This document shows positions 11,846-24,410 of a stretch of 64,000 nucleotides of DNA, in pieces. Source of the stretch: Rhizoclosmatium globosum (taxonomy: Eukaryota; Chytridiomycota; Chytridiomycetes; Chytridiales; Chytriomycetaceae); assembly GCA_002104985.1 (NCBI GenBank), contig MCGO01000025.1, forward strand, positions 459,974 to 523,973. Reading direction: 5' to 3'. The notes beneath the pieces were generated by a model. It was not told the DNA's origin. It was given only the letters and a program-made list of their open reading frames with translations, and did not search any database. Made by a program: the position numbers and the translations under genes. Each line of letters opens with the position of its first letter. Position 1 is the stretch's first letter.

Positions 11846-12119
11846 GATGTAGTTTTCAAAAGGAGTACTGTCAACCCTTAAATAGGCTGGTTTCCCTTAA
11901 ATCTCCTCACTCAATAAACTCAATTTTTAAGGGGCCACCTTCCAAGGACATCTGTTAAAGATATCTCACCAATACTATTTGGTCACAAAGTCAGCACCAT
12001 TTGTTGTTAAACCAACTTTTATGTATTCATGTTTAAATTGAGTCTCGTGATCAATCTTCAAATTTTATTTTCTTTCAAAGACAACTGCTTGGTCAACGCC
12101 GTCTGATAGTGAAGGAAGA

Positions 12120-13814
12120 ATGAGATCTTATGGGCAGCGACTACGCTCCCCGCAGCGATCACCTGCTGAATCGCGGAACACCAGCAATGACCCCACGGAG
12201 TTTTGGACGTCGTCATATAGAAGCTGGATTGAATACTATGCCATGGTTGTGTCCAATGCCGCTTACAATGATGTGAATGAAGGACCAAATGTCTACTTTT
12301 ACAGAGGTGGATCTGATTCAGAGAGTTTCCTCATACATTACGTCAATCAAACGGCATTCATTGGTTTTGGAGGAACAAACATCAAGAATTCTGAACATTG
12401 TCATCAAGCTCAAGACATTGACTTGGCTGGAATCCGAGATGGAAGTAGCAAAAAAGGAATGTCGGGTTACTTGAAGGTTATGAAAACTGTTAAGTCTTTC
12501 TTTCACTTCCGGAAATTTTTTGGATTTTTTTCTCCTTCCTTTAAGCTGACACTGCCTTAAAACAGATTTCTCTTAATCTGGAAACGGTTGAGGCCAAGGG
12601 AGTTACGCACGTTGTGTTTTGCGGTCACTCGAGAGGCGGTATTCTTGCAATGCTCAAACTTGCCGAATACTTCCTCAACCCGTCCACAAATTTAAATTCT
12701 AAGATTGTCTATGAAGCGATTGCGTATGGTGCACCTTACTGTTTCAATCAAAGCGCCTCAAACTATTTTCTGGACATGAAATTGAGCAAATATTTTACGA
12801 CTCTCGCAAATACTGGGGATGTTGTTCCGACCGTGTTTTGGGCTATTGGCCACGCAAACAACTCGGATTTTGGTACACTCTTGCATGAATTGGGATGGCT
12901 GACCATCAAGGTTTTTCACTTTTTCGGAATGTTCTGGTTGGATATAACAAATATTCAACATATGCGAGAAATTCTGAAGCAATATTTCCCAGTTGGATCT
13001 TATAGAGTGTTGGGGGATAATGATTTAATGTCGCCTAATGCCTATGTGAGTTGGATGGTAGCGAAATGGAGAACCTGTAATAGGGATCCATCTCTGTTTT
13101 TTCAAGCTCATATGAGCGAAAATTACTTGAATTTCGTGAAGGAGGTCTTTTCTGGCGTTGAGAACACTGGGATGCCGCTAATGACTGCCGCACAGAATGA
13201 CGATATGCAAACCTTGATGCTTCTACTTCCGCAGTTTGCAGCAAATAATTTCAAACGGAGAGATAAAACAGGAAAAACTCCATTAATGGTAGCTGCTCAG
13301 TTTGGGCGAATGGCAGCCACGGAATATCTTCTGAAATACGAAGTTTATTTGAAACTACTGGAGACAAACAAAAGTATTCAATTTGAAAAAGTGGATGTAA
13401 ACGTTGAGAAAAAATCTGTATTTGATGTGCTTCGTATTTCAGGTGAGCCTTTATCTTTACTTATTTGTATTAATATTTTTTATTAGACAATTATGGACAG
13501 ACTCCATTGATGTTTGCAATTTGTAATCGTCAGACCAAGTTAGTCAAATATTTCTTGCTTGTGGTGCGGATGTCAATTCTGACAACAATTACGGAGAGAC
13601 GCCATTAATCATGGCAGCCAAGATTGGGGAAATAGCTTGTGTTCGTCTGTTATTGGAGTATGGAGCAGATGTAAATGCTGAGAGTCATGTTGGTTTATCT
13701 GCAGTGCATGCTGCCGTGAAAAAAGGGCATATGGAAGTTGCTGACATATTAATTGAAAATAACGCTTCAGTGAAAGACGTGACATTGCAGATGATTCGGT
13801 TGGCAATTAGTTAA
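12120..13814 (+). CDS. Class 3 lipase-like domain fused to ankyrin repeats (frameshifted near the end)
   Basis: The first part (from MRSYGQRLRSPQ) reads as an alpha/beta-hydrolase of lipase class 3 type: AFIGFGGTNIKN, then HVVFCGHSRGGILAMLKLAEYF with the nucleophile serine in GHSRG, then IAYGAPYCFN and TLANTGDVVPTVF supplying the acid region. An intron at 12489-12565 lies just before the nucleophile exon. After about 350 residues come ankyrin repeats (GMPLMTAAQNDDMQTLMLLL, GKTPLMVAAQFGRMAATEYLL). An intron at 13443-13486 leads to NYGQTPLMFAICN, CGADVNSDNNYGETPLIMAAK and GLSAVHAAVKKGHMEVADILI. Between KLVKYFL and CGADV one base is missing (13,551-13,562), so the last two repeats are out of frame here. 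No signal peptide is visible, so an intracellular lipase with a protein-binding tail is the likeliest reading. Confidence 0.75.
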
Positions 13815-14067
13815 AAAACAAGATTTTGTTACTTTTGCAAAGTCTAGAAAAGATCAGGCGTTATTACAATTTTCTTTTAGTTCCTGAAAGAGGCATTTGA
13901 CTGGAATATATTTCTATTTAGAGTATGTGTGATCACACCCGAACTATGTAGGTATGTAGGATTGATTTGCCGGAGAGTTTGGTGCAATCAATTTATTAAG
14001 AATATGAATATACTTAAACAAAAATTGAAGTTGTGAAAATGAATTATTATGAAGAATATGAAAATCA

Positions 14068-16257
14068 TCAAGAGGGTGGAGGAATGCAGGAAATGCCTTT
14101 TGGATATCCAGAATACTGACTCTTGAGAGTAGGATTATCAATAGTTGCCCATGATGAACTTATATTTGGTCTAATAAAGACCGGGCAAGGTCGGTAGCCC
14201 ATTTTAGAATATTGGCCAGCATTATATCCAGGGTATCCAGACTGATAAACCAAGGGCGAACTTGTAATAGGCCAGTTCAAGAAGGGTGGACGCTTTTGAC
14301 CGTTCACCGTCTCAATGGGACTCTTGATCATCCAATCATCTCCTGCATTAGCCATATACGCATATTGCTTCCAAAGAGTGTTTCTATTGCTGTCCGTGTA
14401 AGTCAAGTGTGCTCTCAAAATAGAGCTTTGAGGATCTTGAAACTGGAACAAAGTTGAGTTCAAGATTTTGCTTTTGAATGCAGTGAGTTTATCCAGCAAG
14501 GTAGAGCCAACAAAGTCGTTCGGATTCGCAGCTTCGACAGCAAAGCCAGCCGAGTCATTTCTGGAAAGATATGCATGGAAAGAACGATCGTTTTGATACT
14601 TGAAAGCAGTCAAGTCCAAAACCTGACTCGATGCTATTGAAATCAAAACAGAGTTATTTCCGAACCCGTAGAAAAGATAGTAAACTGGGCTTGGAGAATT
14701 CGGGTTACAAAGTTTCGCTGCACAGTCAGAAATCAGAACGCTATCGGGAAACTCTTTGGATGATGGCATATTTCCAATAACAAATGGTTGTGGAATTAAC
14801 GTCTTGTCAATGCTGTTCAAGGCGTTGTCTACCACAAGGAGGTAAGTTGATTTTTCAAGCATCCATTCTTGCGGATATCCGTTCCATTTATAGTCACCAC
14901 TAAAATAGTCGTTGGACGGTACACCCATGTAAAAGTTGGATCTAGATGCGTTGTATGTAGAGGAATGACCATTCCAAAAAATGCCTGGAAGTGTTGATTG
15001 GCCGGGAATCGCTTCATGTGAAACCACTGGAGTGTTACCTATGGGATATTTGAATTAACTTGAAACCTTATAATCAATTTCTAACTTACTGATGTAGATT
15101 GCATAAGAGTCAGTAATAAACGATTGGAGGAAGAATGTGTACTCTCCCGGGCCGTAAACTTGGACAGCACGTGGGCCAGTCAGCTTTGAAACAGCCAAAA
15201 TAGTGGGATCAATATGATAATTCACAGACGCAGAATAGGTGAGAAGATAACTTGAAGCGCTTTGACCCAAAATATTAATCTCCGAATCTCCAAAGTAAAC
15301 CCACAAATCTGCCAAGAACCACCAAATATTGTTATTGTGATATCCGTTTGACTCACATCTCATGCACTGTGTTGCGAGCCTGTCGGACCACCAAACCGCG
15401 GCGTATCTGGCCATTCCGACTTGGACTCCAACATCAGCTATGGATGCAAGAGCAGAATCATTTGAAAAATGCGCAATTGTTACAAAACAGAACAGGTCGT
15501 ACACGCCATAATCTTGACTTGCATATTCCGCCACTTGGCCATAGTATAAAGCTCTTGCTCGGTCCTTTACTAACTGGTAACCTGTTTTATCCGAGTTATA
15601 CGATACAAATGTACTGTTTGGAAACGTTTGGCCAATAAGGTATCGCGTTGTAGCTGCCAATAGTGCCAAATTCGAAGTCGTCCATCTTCCTGCAGTGAAG
15701 TCCACAGTTTGATAATACTTAAGCACACTTGCAGTGATTTCTGGTGTAACAAGACACTGGGCACGAAGATATGCGTCAAGGAATAACCAATTTTCGAATT
15801 CCATTGCTGCGTTGATAAGAGGCTCGTTTTTGGAAAGGATCAAAGCCATCACCTTATTGGCGTAATAAACGTCGGTAAGGTTGTATCCGTCCAGAGCAGT
15901 TTGATAGAACATAAAGTTCATAATATTACGACTTGGGTTCGTTTGGGCTAAAACGGCTTGGTATGTTGCGGCAGAATCATAATTTCCGTTGGAGAACTTG
16001 AGTGCAATCTGACGAACTCCTAAACGACGCGATTCGATTTCTGGAATCGGGGCATGATTGTTTGGGTTTTGATTGTTGCAAATTCCGTTGGGGAATGGGT
16101 AGACTGGGAGTTCAGATCTGGATTTATTTACCAAGAAGGTGGGAGTGTAGAGAGTTGATGGCGCCGAGCTTGTTTGAGTTGTAAGGGGTTGATTGACTGG
16201 AAGAGTAAAACCAGAGCTGACGAGTATGAGCAGCAATAGAGACTGCAGACTTGACAT
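14068..16257 (-). CDS. Large secreted protein, toroid lyase/hydrolase-like
   Basis: Two exons (16257 to 15090, 15038 to 14068) around a 51-bp intron encode about 710 residues. Start 16257 is preferred over upstream Mets because it opens a clean signal peptide, MSSLQSLLLLILVSSGFT. The mature part is rich in aromatic residues and Asn-X-Ser/Thr sites and lacks membrane helices. The first half looks all-helical and contains AVWWSDRLATQCMRCESNGY and HNNNIWWFLADLWVYFGD. The Asn/His/Trp pattern recalls (alpha/alpha)-toroid polysaccharide lyases. The second half looks beta-rich (LRAHLTYTDSNRNTLWKQYA) and ends at 14068. I do not recognise a specific family, so an extracellular carbohydrate-active role is an inference. 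The gene lies between the lipase-ankyrin gene and a decayed copy of that gene's 3' end. Confidence 0.65.
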
Positions 16258-16404
16258 TGTTTGCAGTTTTCGGTAGATTTTCGTCATGTACATCCCTTCG
16301 TTGTTGATTGACCGCCGAATTAGCGACATAAATACACAACAGTGATTAAGAAAAATCTGCATTGAGACGGCGTCAAAAGCTGTTTATGGAAAGTCCAATA
16401 TATT

Positions 16405-16730
16405 TCGGAAGCAACACCGACAACAATTACGAGACGCGATTAATCAGTCATGGAAATAGATTGTGTCGTATGTTATTAGAGTATGGAGCGAATTTAAACA
16501 TTGTTATTGGTATTTGCCGTGAAAAATAAGCATATGGATGTGGCTGGTTTGTTGATCGAAAATAAAGCTTCTGTGAATAACGTGACGATGCAGATGATTC
16601 AGTTGGCAAATAGTTAAACACAAGCAAATAAACTGAGGTTTTGTTCATTTAGCAAAGTGTCACTTTGAAATATGGAATAATAAGTCAAGCGTTATAATTC
16701 CGTTTATTTTCAGTTGAATTCCCTCATGCA
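16405..16730 (+). pseudogene. Decayed copy of the lipase-ankyrin gene 3' end
   Basis: Bases 16,405-16,618 align with 13,577-13,814 over their whole length: ACCGACAACAATTACG, then TTATTAGAGTATGGAGC, GCCGTGAAAAATAAGCATAT, TTGATCGAAAATAA and GACGATGCAGATGATTC, ending TTAGTTAA as in the parent. Internal deletions and frame changes leave no usable reading frame. Similarity continues into the 3' flank (TTTTGTT...GCAAAGT, CGTTAT, TTTTCAG) to about 16,730. This is a relic of a segmental duplication of the final ankyrin exon and downstream sequence. It now flanks the secreted-protein gene on the opposite side from the parent. Confidence 0.85.
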
Positions 16731-16773
16731 TTCTTTAACCAACATTAATTTTGTTTCCCCAAGAACTCCTTCT

Positions 16774-18152
16774 TTACTCCTTCTTCTTTGAGATTGAAGG
16801 ATCCTCAAGGATCTCATCGAGAAGAGAAGATAATCCATCTGTTCGTTTTTGAAGGTACTCTGGCATCTTCTTGGTTTCTCCGTCACTCTTTGTTACGTCC
16901 GAAGCAGCGGCACCAGCGTTTCTCTTTCTCTGGTTAAAGTTGTTGTTATTGTTGTTTCCACCACGCGCACGCATATTCTGAAGAACTGAAGAAGAATCCA
17001 ATGAAGAAGCAGAAGATTTTGCAAACGCCGAGTTCTTGGAAGCATTCGAAAGCCAGGCACCCGTACGGTTATTCGCCGAAGCACCCAAAGGATTCTTAAA
17101 GAAAGATTGACCCGACGGAGAATCAAACAAGAAACTCTGCCCAGAAGGATCCTTTTGAGAAACCCCGATTCTCCAGCGACCCAACGCTGCATCCCACGAT
17201 ACATCTTGAATGTACACGACAATTTCGTTTCCTGGTTTACGTTCATGTGAGTCGGCGAATTCTCTGAGGAGGTGGCTTCTGCCTGACTCTGAGGTTGGGC
17301 GGGCAGAGATTGAGGACGAGTTGGATGAGGAAAAGGAGACTGTTTCTGCGTCTGGAAGGAAAGCCACGAATCCAGAGATACCAATTGCGTGACCGTTGTG
17401 GACGGGGTTGAGGTAACGGGCAGTGATTGGGACTGAACGTGGGTCCTTTTGGGAAGCTGTGGAAGTGGATGGATCAGAGGAAAGGACTACTGGAGCAGCA
17501 GCGTCCTGAGTCGTTGAAGCAGATGATGGGGACCAGTAAATTGGAGCGTGGATGTTCTTTTGGTTCTCGTTCGCAGGAAGGACATTGAGAGCAGATTCCC
17601 ACGACAGTTTATCGCCTTCTGAAAGAGCCTTTGCCTTAGCGACCAATGCTTCGAATTCCGAGTCTGAGATAGTTGCGAGATCGAAGGCCGGAGCAGTACT
17701 AGTAGTAGTAGTAGTGGTAGTAGTAGTAGTGCTAGGAGTAGTAGTAACCAAAGAAGGAGTCGACACAAAAGCAGCAAAGAGTCGCGTGAATCTATTTTGG
17801 GCAGCCACGTCTTTTGTCGCAGTTCTCCAACTTGATTTGAGTGGCGATGCGACATTCGAAACAAAGACAGTTGATGGTTTTGTGTTTGGAGGAAGCGAGT
17901 GTTTGGTGCCCCATTCGCCTGTGTTTTGTCGTTGTTTTTAGATTGAAAAGAAGGTGAATCTAGGACTGGTAGTTCCTAGGAGGTGCTAGGAGGTGCAAGG
18001 AGATACTAGGAACAGTCCTTACCTTTCTCACGGTGTGCCAATGGTGTTGTCAGCACGTGGTGTCCAATGCTTTCCGAAGTGTACGTGACGGATGCAAACT
18101 TGGATGCTCGGAAGAGACTCGCGAATGACTGGTGCGTTGTTGCTCCGGCCAT
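16774..18152 (-). CDS. MRP51-like mitochondrial small-subunit ribosomal protein
   Basis: Exon 1 (18152 to 18023) encodes MAGATTHQSFASLFRASKF and continues VLTTPLAHREK. The 104-bp intron at 17919-18022 rejoins as HREKGEWGTKHSLPPNTKPS, then VFVSNVASPLKSSWRTAT and NRFTRLFAAF. An N-terminal helix of FxxLFRxSxFAS type, then a short basic segment and (W/Y)GxKxxLP, is the layout of the fungal MRP51 (bS1m) family, which acts in translation initiation on the mitoribosome. The middle has a Thr run encoded by an AGT/GGT microsatellite near 17,700. ITARYLNPVHNGHAIGISGFVAF and the C-terminal helix (KMPEYLQKRTDGLSSLLDEIL) follow. Total is about 424 residues. The family call rests on pattern, not on a search. 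Confidence 0.7.
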
Positions 18153-18509
18153 CCTTTCTTTCTTTTGTTGGTTGTTGGTTCGGTTGTCAAGAAAAACGAA
18201 GAATGGGAAATGTGAACAAGAAAAGGAGTAACTACTCAGAAGATCTTTTATTCATTGGTAATTATCAATGCATCTTTGCTGTTATCAATATAGTAAATGT
18301 GTCTTTTTATGCTCTGCCGCTCTTGGCAATACACATTCTAATTCTGTCTCTGGAAAGATTTAAAGTAAAGCACCTGTAAGCATTTACTAAAATAATCCAT
18401 GTCACATTACAAATGAAATAGGTTTGTTTTGGTGGCTGGAACGAAAGGCAAATGAAACGAGACAAACCAATCAAAAGAAGATTCTTCTTCTGATTCCAAG
18501 CCAGAAAGA
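18153..18509. other. Intergenic region between divergent genes
   Basis: This 357-bp gap separates the divergent MRP51-like (minus) and CSC1-like (plus) genes, so it should hold both promoters. I see no open frame of note, no tRNA and no repeat. It is AT-rich, with no motif I can name with confidence. Confidence 0.5.
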
Positions 18510-21333
18510 ATGTCAAACGAAACATTGTCAGTTCCAGACGACCTCAGTTTCTCCAACTTTCAAGCATCGTTACTATTCAATGGCCTCGTATCATTAGCAC
18601 TTCTCTCAGCCTTCCTTGTCCTGCGCCCGCTCTTTCCTCTCACTTACTCTCCCCGTCAAAACTCTGGTTCAAAACTAACACTCCACTGGTTCTCTGTCTT
18701 TAATGTCCTCAGAGCAAGTGATACTGAGCTACTCCTGTCCTGTGGCCATGATGGTAACCAACTCTTGTAATTGGTCTCCTGTATTAAACCCTTTCCCCTT
18801 CCACAACCACCCCCACCTAGCATTCGCAATCATCTTTTACACACGAACACTCTTCTTTCTCTTCATATCAATCTCCCTCCCGGCACTCGCTCTCATCCTT
18901 CCAATCAACGCAACTGGCCAACAAGGGCTGATAGGCCTCAACCTCTTGACGATGGGGAACGTGAAGGATCAACGGGTGCTTTGGGTTCATTTTGCGTTCA
19001 CGGTTTATGTTGTGGTGGTGACGTTGTATGCCGTGTTTAGGTTGGTTGGGATGAGTGCTAGGTTGAGACAGAATTTCTTGGCGGTGCCGCCTGGCGGGGA
19101 TGTGTATCTTGCTGCACGGTGAGTTGTTTTTTAGTTTTTCAGTGGTGTGTGGAGTGTTGGTGGGGAGTTGTGTGGTGAAGGAGGAATGGATCGAAATGTG
19201 AGCAAAGAAGTGAATGAGGGGTTTTGACGAAGCAAAGTGTATGAGCGGAGCTTGTTGGTGCATAACTATGAGCGCAGCGAACGAGATTTGGCAAAAAGAA
19301 GAGTGCCCAAGCGATGAATATATGGAATGAACTAACAGTTTCGATACACAGAACGGTAATGGTCAGAGATGTTCCGGTAGAATGGCGGAACCAATCGACA
19401 ATGAAACAAGTCTTTGGGAAAGTGTGCCCAGGTGGACCTGATGGTGTCGAGAAAGTGTTTGTGGGCAGACAGGTTCCATTCTCCGTCCTTGTCAAGGCAT
19501 TGGATGTGAAGCGGGCGAGGAGGAAGTTGGAAGACGCTGTTACGCGATTCTTTTCAAAGACTGTTAGGAGGAAGAGTCGGGGAGACGGTGATGTGGTTGA
19601 ACGTATTTTGGTGAGGGAGAAGGGTCTGTTTGGAGGGAGGAAGGTGGATGCTGTTCAATTGTGTTTGGAGCAGTATTGTAAGTTGCAAGGTGAAGTTAAG
19701 AAATTGTGGGAGGAGCAGCGGGAGATGGAGATCGATAGCACTGTCTTTGTAGTTTTCAAGGAGCCGTTTATGGCGCAAGTTGCGAGCCTTGTTACACTGC
19801 ATGATGCTCCTGCTGTTGCGAGTGAGCGGATTTGTTGTGTGGATTCGGGGGATGACGTTGTGTGGGAAAACTGCAATGTGAATTACTTTGCACGACAGTG
19901 GCGGGGAGTTGTTACCAAGGCTGGGCTTGTCGCGTTGATTTTGTTCTGGGCCAGTATGGGTAAAATCGACTTTCATCCGTCTCACTTTGCTTGCTAAATG
20001 GTTCTCCAGTCGCCTCGATCTCAACATTAACAAACCTCAACAACATTGCCCAGTCAAGCCAACAAGTAGCCAATTTCCTCCGCGACCATGCAGACCTCGC
20101 TAAAATGATTGGCGGTATCTTACCTCCAGCAATCATCGCCCTCCTCATTCAATGCATCCCTCCACTTCTCCGATTCCTCATCATCGTCGCAGGATCTCCT
20201 CTAAAATCAAAAACCGAGCAAGAAGTATATACCCAATTCTTTTGGTTCCAAATCTGCAACGTTGTCATCATCAACATTGTCGGCGTTTCCCTCCTCACCA
20301 GTTTCGACAGCTTGAAACAAAACCCATCGAGCGTGATGGACACGCTTGCGAAAAGTATACCAAAGAGTGCGAGTTTCTTTATCCAGTATTTGCTCGTGAT
20401 TGGACTCATCAGGCCGTCTGTGGAGGTTGTGCAAGTCTTGCCACTGTTGATCAACCCCATATATTTGTGGTTGTTTGGGAAAACTCCGCGGACGATATTT
20501 CACGCGAAGCAAGCGCCTGAATGGCAATACGGTCCTGCGCTTGCGTTTCACGATGTGACAATCACGATTGGACTGGTTTATTGTGTCATTGCGCCGCTCG
20601 TTACTGTCTTTGTCACGCTGTATTTTTGTCTGTATACGTTTGTGTATTTGTACATGATGCAGCATGTGTATGTGTTGAAGAGTCAAACGGGAGGACGATT
20701 TTTGTTTTCAGCGGCGAATCATATGTTTGTGGGGCTTTTTGTTATGGGTGAGTGTTAAAAATGATTTTAATTTTGAGTTGCTCATCATGTTCGTGTTCAT
20801 TAGAGTTCATGGTCTTTGCACTGTTTTCGTTGAACCAGAACATCACTATCTCCTCGTTAATGCTCTTGATTGTGATGATGACTGTATGGGCTTATAGCCG
20901 CGCAAGACAGTTTACCAGCGTGATTGATACGATTCCTGTTCAATCTGTGATGGAGCTTGAGGCGAGGACATTTGGGCGACGCAAATCGGAGGGGAAGCCG
21001 ACGATGTACAGCAAATTGATCAATTTGTTCTTTCCGGGACTTGTTATCCCGCTGGATCATGTTGAAGTTGGGTTGATGAGGGGGTCGGAAGGTGATGGAC
21101 ATCGGATACCGGAGAATGCGTTTTTGCATCCTGCTGTTGGATTGGATTTGTTGAATGTATGGATTCCTCATTGTGGGGATGATGAAGTGACTCGAAACAT
21201 GATTGAAGAAATTGTTGAGGGCTCTATGGCGTGCATTTCTCCAGATCGTGTTGTGACGACGGGAGCGACGATGGATGGGAAGGGAAATGTCGTTCTTGCT
21301 GATGGTCTAAATGAGGTGATGGTAAAGTTGTAG
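18510..21333 (+). CDS. CSC1/OSCA-type osmosensitive cation channel
   Basis: Calcium-permeable, stretch-gated channel family (RSN1_7TM/DUF221) of fungal plasma or internal membranes. Five exons, with introns at 18754-18820, 19119-19351, 19960-20009 and 20748-20803. The N-terminal helix (FNGLVSLALLSAFLVLRP), the pre-channel motif (SCGHDAFAIIFYTRTLFF) and LILPINATG are followed by a helix ending before the cytosolic domain. That domain opens TVMVRDVPVEW (RNA-recognition-like) and includes STVFVVFKEPFMAQVA. The seven-helix core begins WASMVASISTLTNL and contains GGILPPAIIALLIQCIPPLLRFL, SFFIQYLLVIGL, GPALAFHDVTITIGLVYCVIAPL and RFLFSAANHMFVGLFVM. The C terminus (PDRVVTTGATMDGKGNVV) is soluble. 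Total is about 800 residues, usual for the family. No key element is missing. Confidence 0.9.
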
Positions 21334-21360
21334 ATTATATAAAGACGTCATATTTTTATA

Positions 21361-24335
21361 TTATTTTGACTTTGACGTTGAGAGTAATGATACGTTGTCC
21401 ATCTCAGACTCAGCTCGTGCCTCCTCTGCCAACCTGAGAAGTTTTTCACGTTCAAAAACCAGCAAGTCAATTCGCTGTTGAATATCAGGAAATTCGGCGA
21501 TGATTTCATGGAAATCTTGGTGGGAGAGGCGATAAAGTACAGAAGGTGCTGACGCTTTGACAGACGCAGTTCTCAAGACCTTTGTTATCAAAGCCACCTC
21601 TGTGATAATAAATTAATGCTTTACCTCGGTTAATGTCCTGTTAAGTACCTCCAAAATAGGCTCCGTCATAGAGTGCCACTTTCCAATGGCCATTGACAAA
21701 TACATCAACCTTTCCAGAAAGGATAAAAAACATATCGTTTCCAGACTCTCCTTCCTTTGTAATATAGTCTCCAGGTATGAAATACCGAACATGCAGAGCT
21801 GATGCGATTCTACTGTAAAATATTTCGTCTCTATGATCACCAGTTTCACGGCGAAGAAACGGAACCTTGACAATCAAGCTGCGTGTATTATGAAGTGAAA
21901 TTTCCTGGCGAAGTGAGTCAGTAAATTACACTGAAAAATGTGGGATGCAAACGAACAGTACGTAAAGACTCGTTCATTTCTGAGAGCAAGGTATCTTCTT
22001 CAAAATACTTCCCGCGATATTTTGTTTCGTAATAGCTTACGAGTTTTTGGCGGGTTTCTGGAGAAAGCTTCTTCCATTTGATGTAGTCTATAAGTTCCTC
22101 CATTTTTTGGTTATATAGCCGACCTGAGTTGTCGATGGATATAGCTGCCGAGGAAATGTATCCGACAAGAATACCATACTATATCGGATAACTCGGGTTA
22201 GTTTCGTTTTGACTTACAAAGGACCACGAACCAGTCCGGCTCCAATAAATATATAGAAAATTGCAACGAATTGCTCCATGACTGTTTGCGGCCTACATTG
22301 AAAGATTTAAGAAACAAAAAAAGGAAAAACTTAAGAGTCACTTGAAAGACATGGGGAACATATTTCCGACTCCCTGCAAAATGAAAATCAATATATAGTT
22401 CAACGTTAAATAATCCTACCAGTAAGAATGCGAGAGTATAGCTCTCCCACAGATTCGCCGTCTTCAACTCAAACCAAAAAGTTTCCCATCCAACAAATCC
22501 ATTTGTCCGAGCGGAATAGTAAAGCGAGCAAGCATTATAATGGATAAAAAAATATATGCCTAATCCTATCGGTGCGATCTTTGATCCCCCAACTCCAAAC
22601 ATCTTCTCAAATAGAATTCTAATTCGTCGATAATGCGAACACCGCGCTATTATCACTGGTAAGCGTATCACTCGAATTAATCTGAATATCATAAAGAATT
22701 CCGTTCCATTGAAAGGTGCTATTTCGTGGAGAAACCATGAAAACGGAATCTATGATGTCCTGTCAAACACGAAAAGAACAAAAACCATCGCCATACCACA
22801 GAAAATAAGTCAAACAGAAAGTACCCCGTGTACCAAATTCTTGTCCATTCATACAGCGAAGGTCTCATTTGCTCGAATTCTCGAATATTATAAATTTGGC
22901 TTTTGAGCTTTGATTGAGGTGTCAATAACGATGCTATTGAGTCCAGCAAATACACTATTGTGTATCTACACATCAAATCATTAAGATTAAATAATGCATA
23001 ACAAAGCAAGTAAGCTTACAAGCACTCAAAGTAAGTCTTGGTTGTTGATTCGATGAAAAACCCAAAACCAATCAAAAAAGGAACAAGGAATATGCACAAA
23101 ACGTGAAAGACTATTGAAAACCTTGAATGGTTTGTCTTACAATCAAAGGATTCAAACTTACGTGACATGATGAAATCAAAATTTGTGATGAACCTTGACT
23201 TTGGGTGAAATCCGTTTCGCAAAAAACTAATGGCCGCAATATCGACTTCGTCAAAATTATCTACTGAAATTAAGGCTCCCTTGCTGTCGTACGCTGGAAT
23301 TAGACAATAGAAGGAGAATATCGGTTGCAGCCAAGGATATCGGAGGGGTTGAGGCGGTGTTTCGGGTTTTTGATTTCTTTCGATCGTTGTGTCTGGCAAT
23401 GTTTGGTGCTGTGAGAATGAGATTTTACGTCTGGATGAAATTTGGTTTCTTTCATGATTTGAGGTTCGTCCCATCTCGCCTCCATTTAGGTCTGGCGGAG
23501 CCAAAAGAGAAGATTTGATTGGAACTTTAATTTCAATCGATGATTCGGATGTATTTGCAACGATTGATGTGACCGAGTGTCGTTGAGTTGTGGTTGACTC
23601 TCGATTCATTCGACTAGTTGCGTTGACTTCGATTGGCGGTGTTTCGGAATTACGACCATTTTCATGATCTTTTGGCAGCGATTTTCCCGACCCTGTACGC
23701 AATTCCCTGTCTTGATACGGAGTCTCCTCATCTTGGTTGTCGCTGTCTGCATTTGTTACAACAAATGCACGTTTTGACAAAAAGCCTGGGCTTCGCTTCA
23801 TTGATGGAATATGGCCTTTGTCCATAAGATTGTTCGCGGAATCAATAGTTTCTAGTGTGATAACATAATTGCCGTTGTCTAGCCTTTTCTGTGATGTTTT
23901 CTTGCGCAGCTTTACAGCCGAGGTTTCCCTCTGCGCCACAGACGACCGAATATGCTTGTTTCTGTATTCTTCAAATTGATTCGTGGCTTGAGATTTTGGT
24001 GACTCGGTTTTTGAGGAGCGATTGCTTCGTGACTTTCTTCGTTCAGGTTTCCCGAATATGCTTGGACGGTTTGACTCGACGCGTTCTGAGGCGGCTGTTG
24101 CGTAGTCATCACCGTCCCATCGGATTCCCATGTCTGATGAAAATGTTGATTTGATTGAGTGGTTTGATCGTCGATGTGATGAAGCAGCTTTCACGATGGG
24201 GGACGCCTGTGACGATTGAAGTCCTGACGGGCCATTGAGGAGGCTGACTAGCTTATCTACTTTGGAGACGAGTTCTGATTTTAACTCCAGTATGTTTTGA
24301 AGGAGGATGGAATTGAGAGTTGGAAGGTGGGTCAT
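21361..24335 (-). CDS. HCN/cyclic-nucleotide-gated cation channel
   Basis: Voltage-sensing channel with a C-terminal cyclic-nucleotide domain. A disordered N terminus of about 330 residues precedes PWLQPIFSFYCLIPAYDS. S1 is RFSIVFHVLCIFLVPFLIGF. S2 spans the first splice (TYFECL to YTIVYLLDSIASL). S3 is YTGYFLFDLFSV. S4 has regularly spaced arginines (FRLIRVIRLPVII, RCSHYRRIR). S5 is KIAPIGLGIYFFIHYNACSLY. The pore spans an intron (SYTLAFLL to GVGNMFPMSF), so the filter reads GVGN. S6 is EQFVAIFYIFIGAGLYGILVGY. The C-linker (GRLYNQKMEELIDYIKWKKL) and the nucleotide-binding fold (ALHVRYFIPGDYITKEGE, then FFILSGKVDVF) end with FGE and RTA of the phosphate-binding cassette, split by an intron. 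Two introns use a GTTCGT donor. Relatives in flagellated fungi could act in zoospore signalling; this is inference. Confidence 0.9.
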
Positions 24336-24410
24336 TATAGGAAGAAGATTTACGGACGATCTTAGTCGCTCAAGTTGTAATAAATTCAGAAGTTTATTTT
24401 TTTTGAATTC

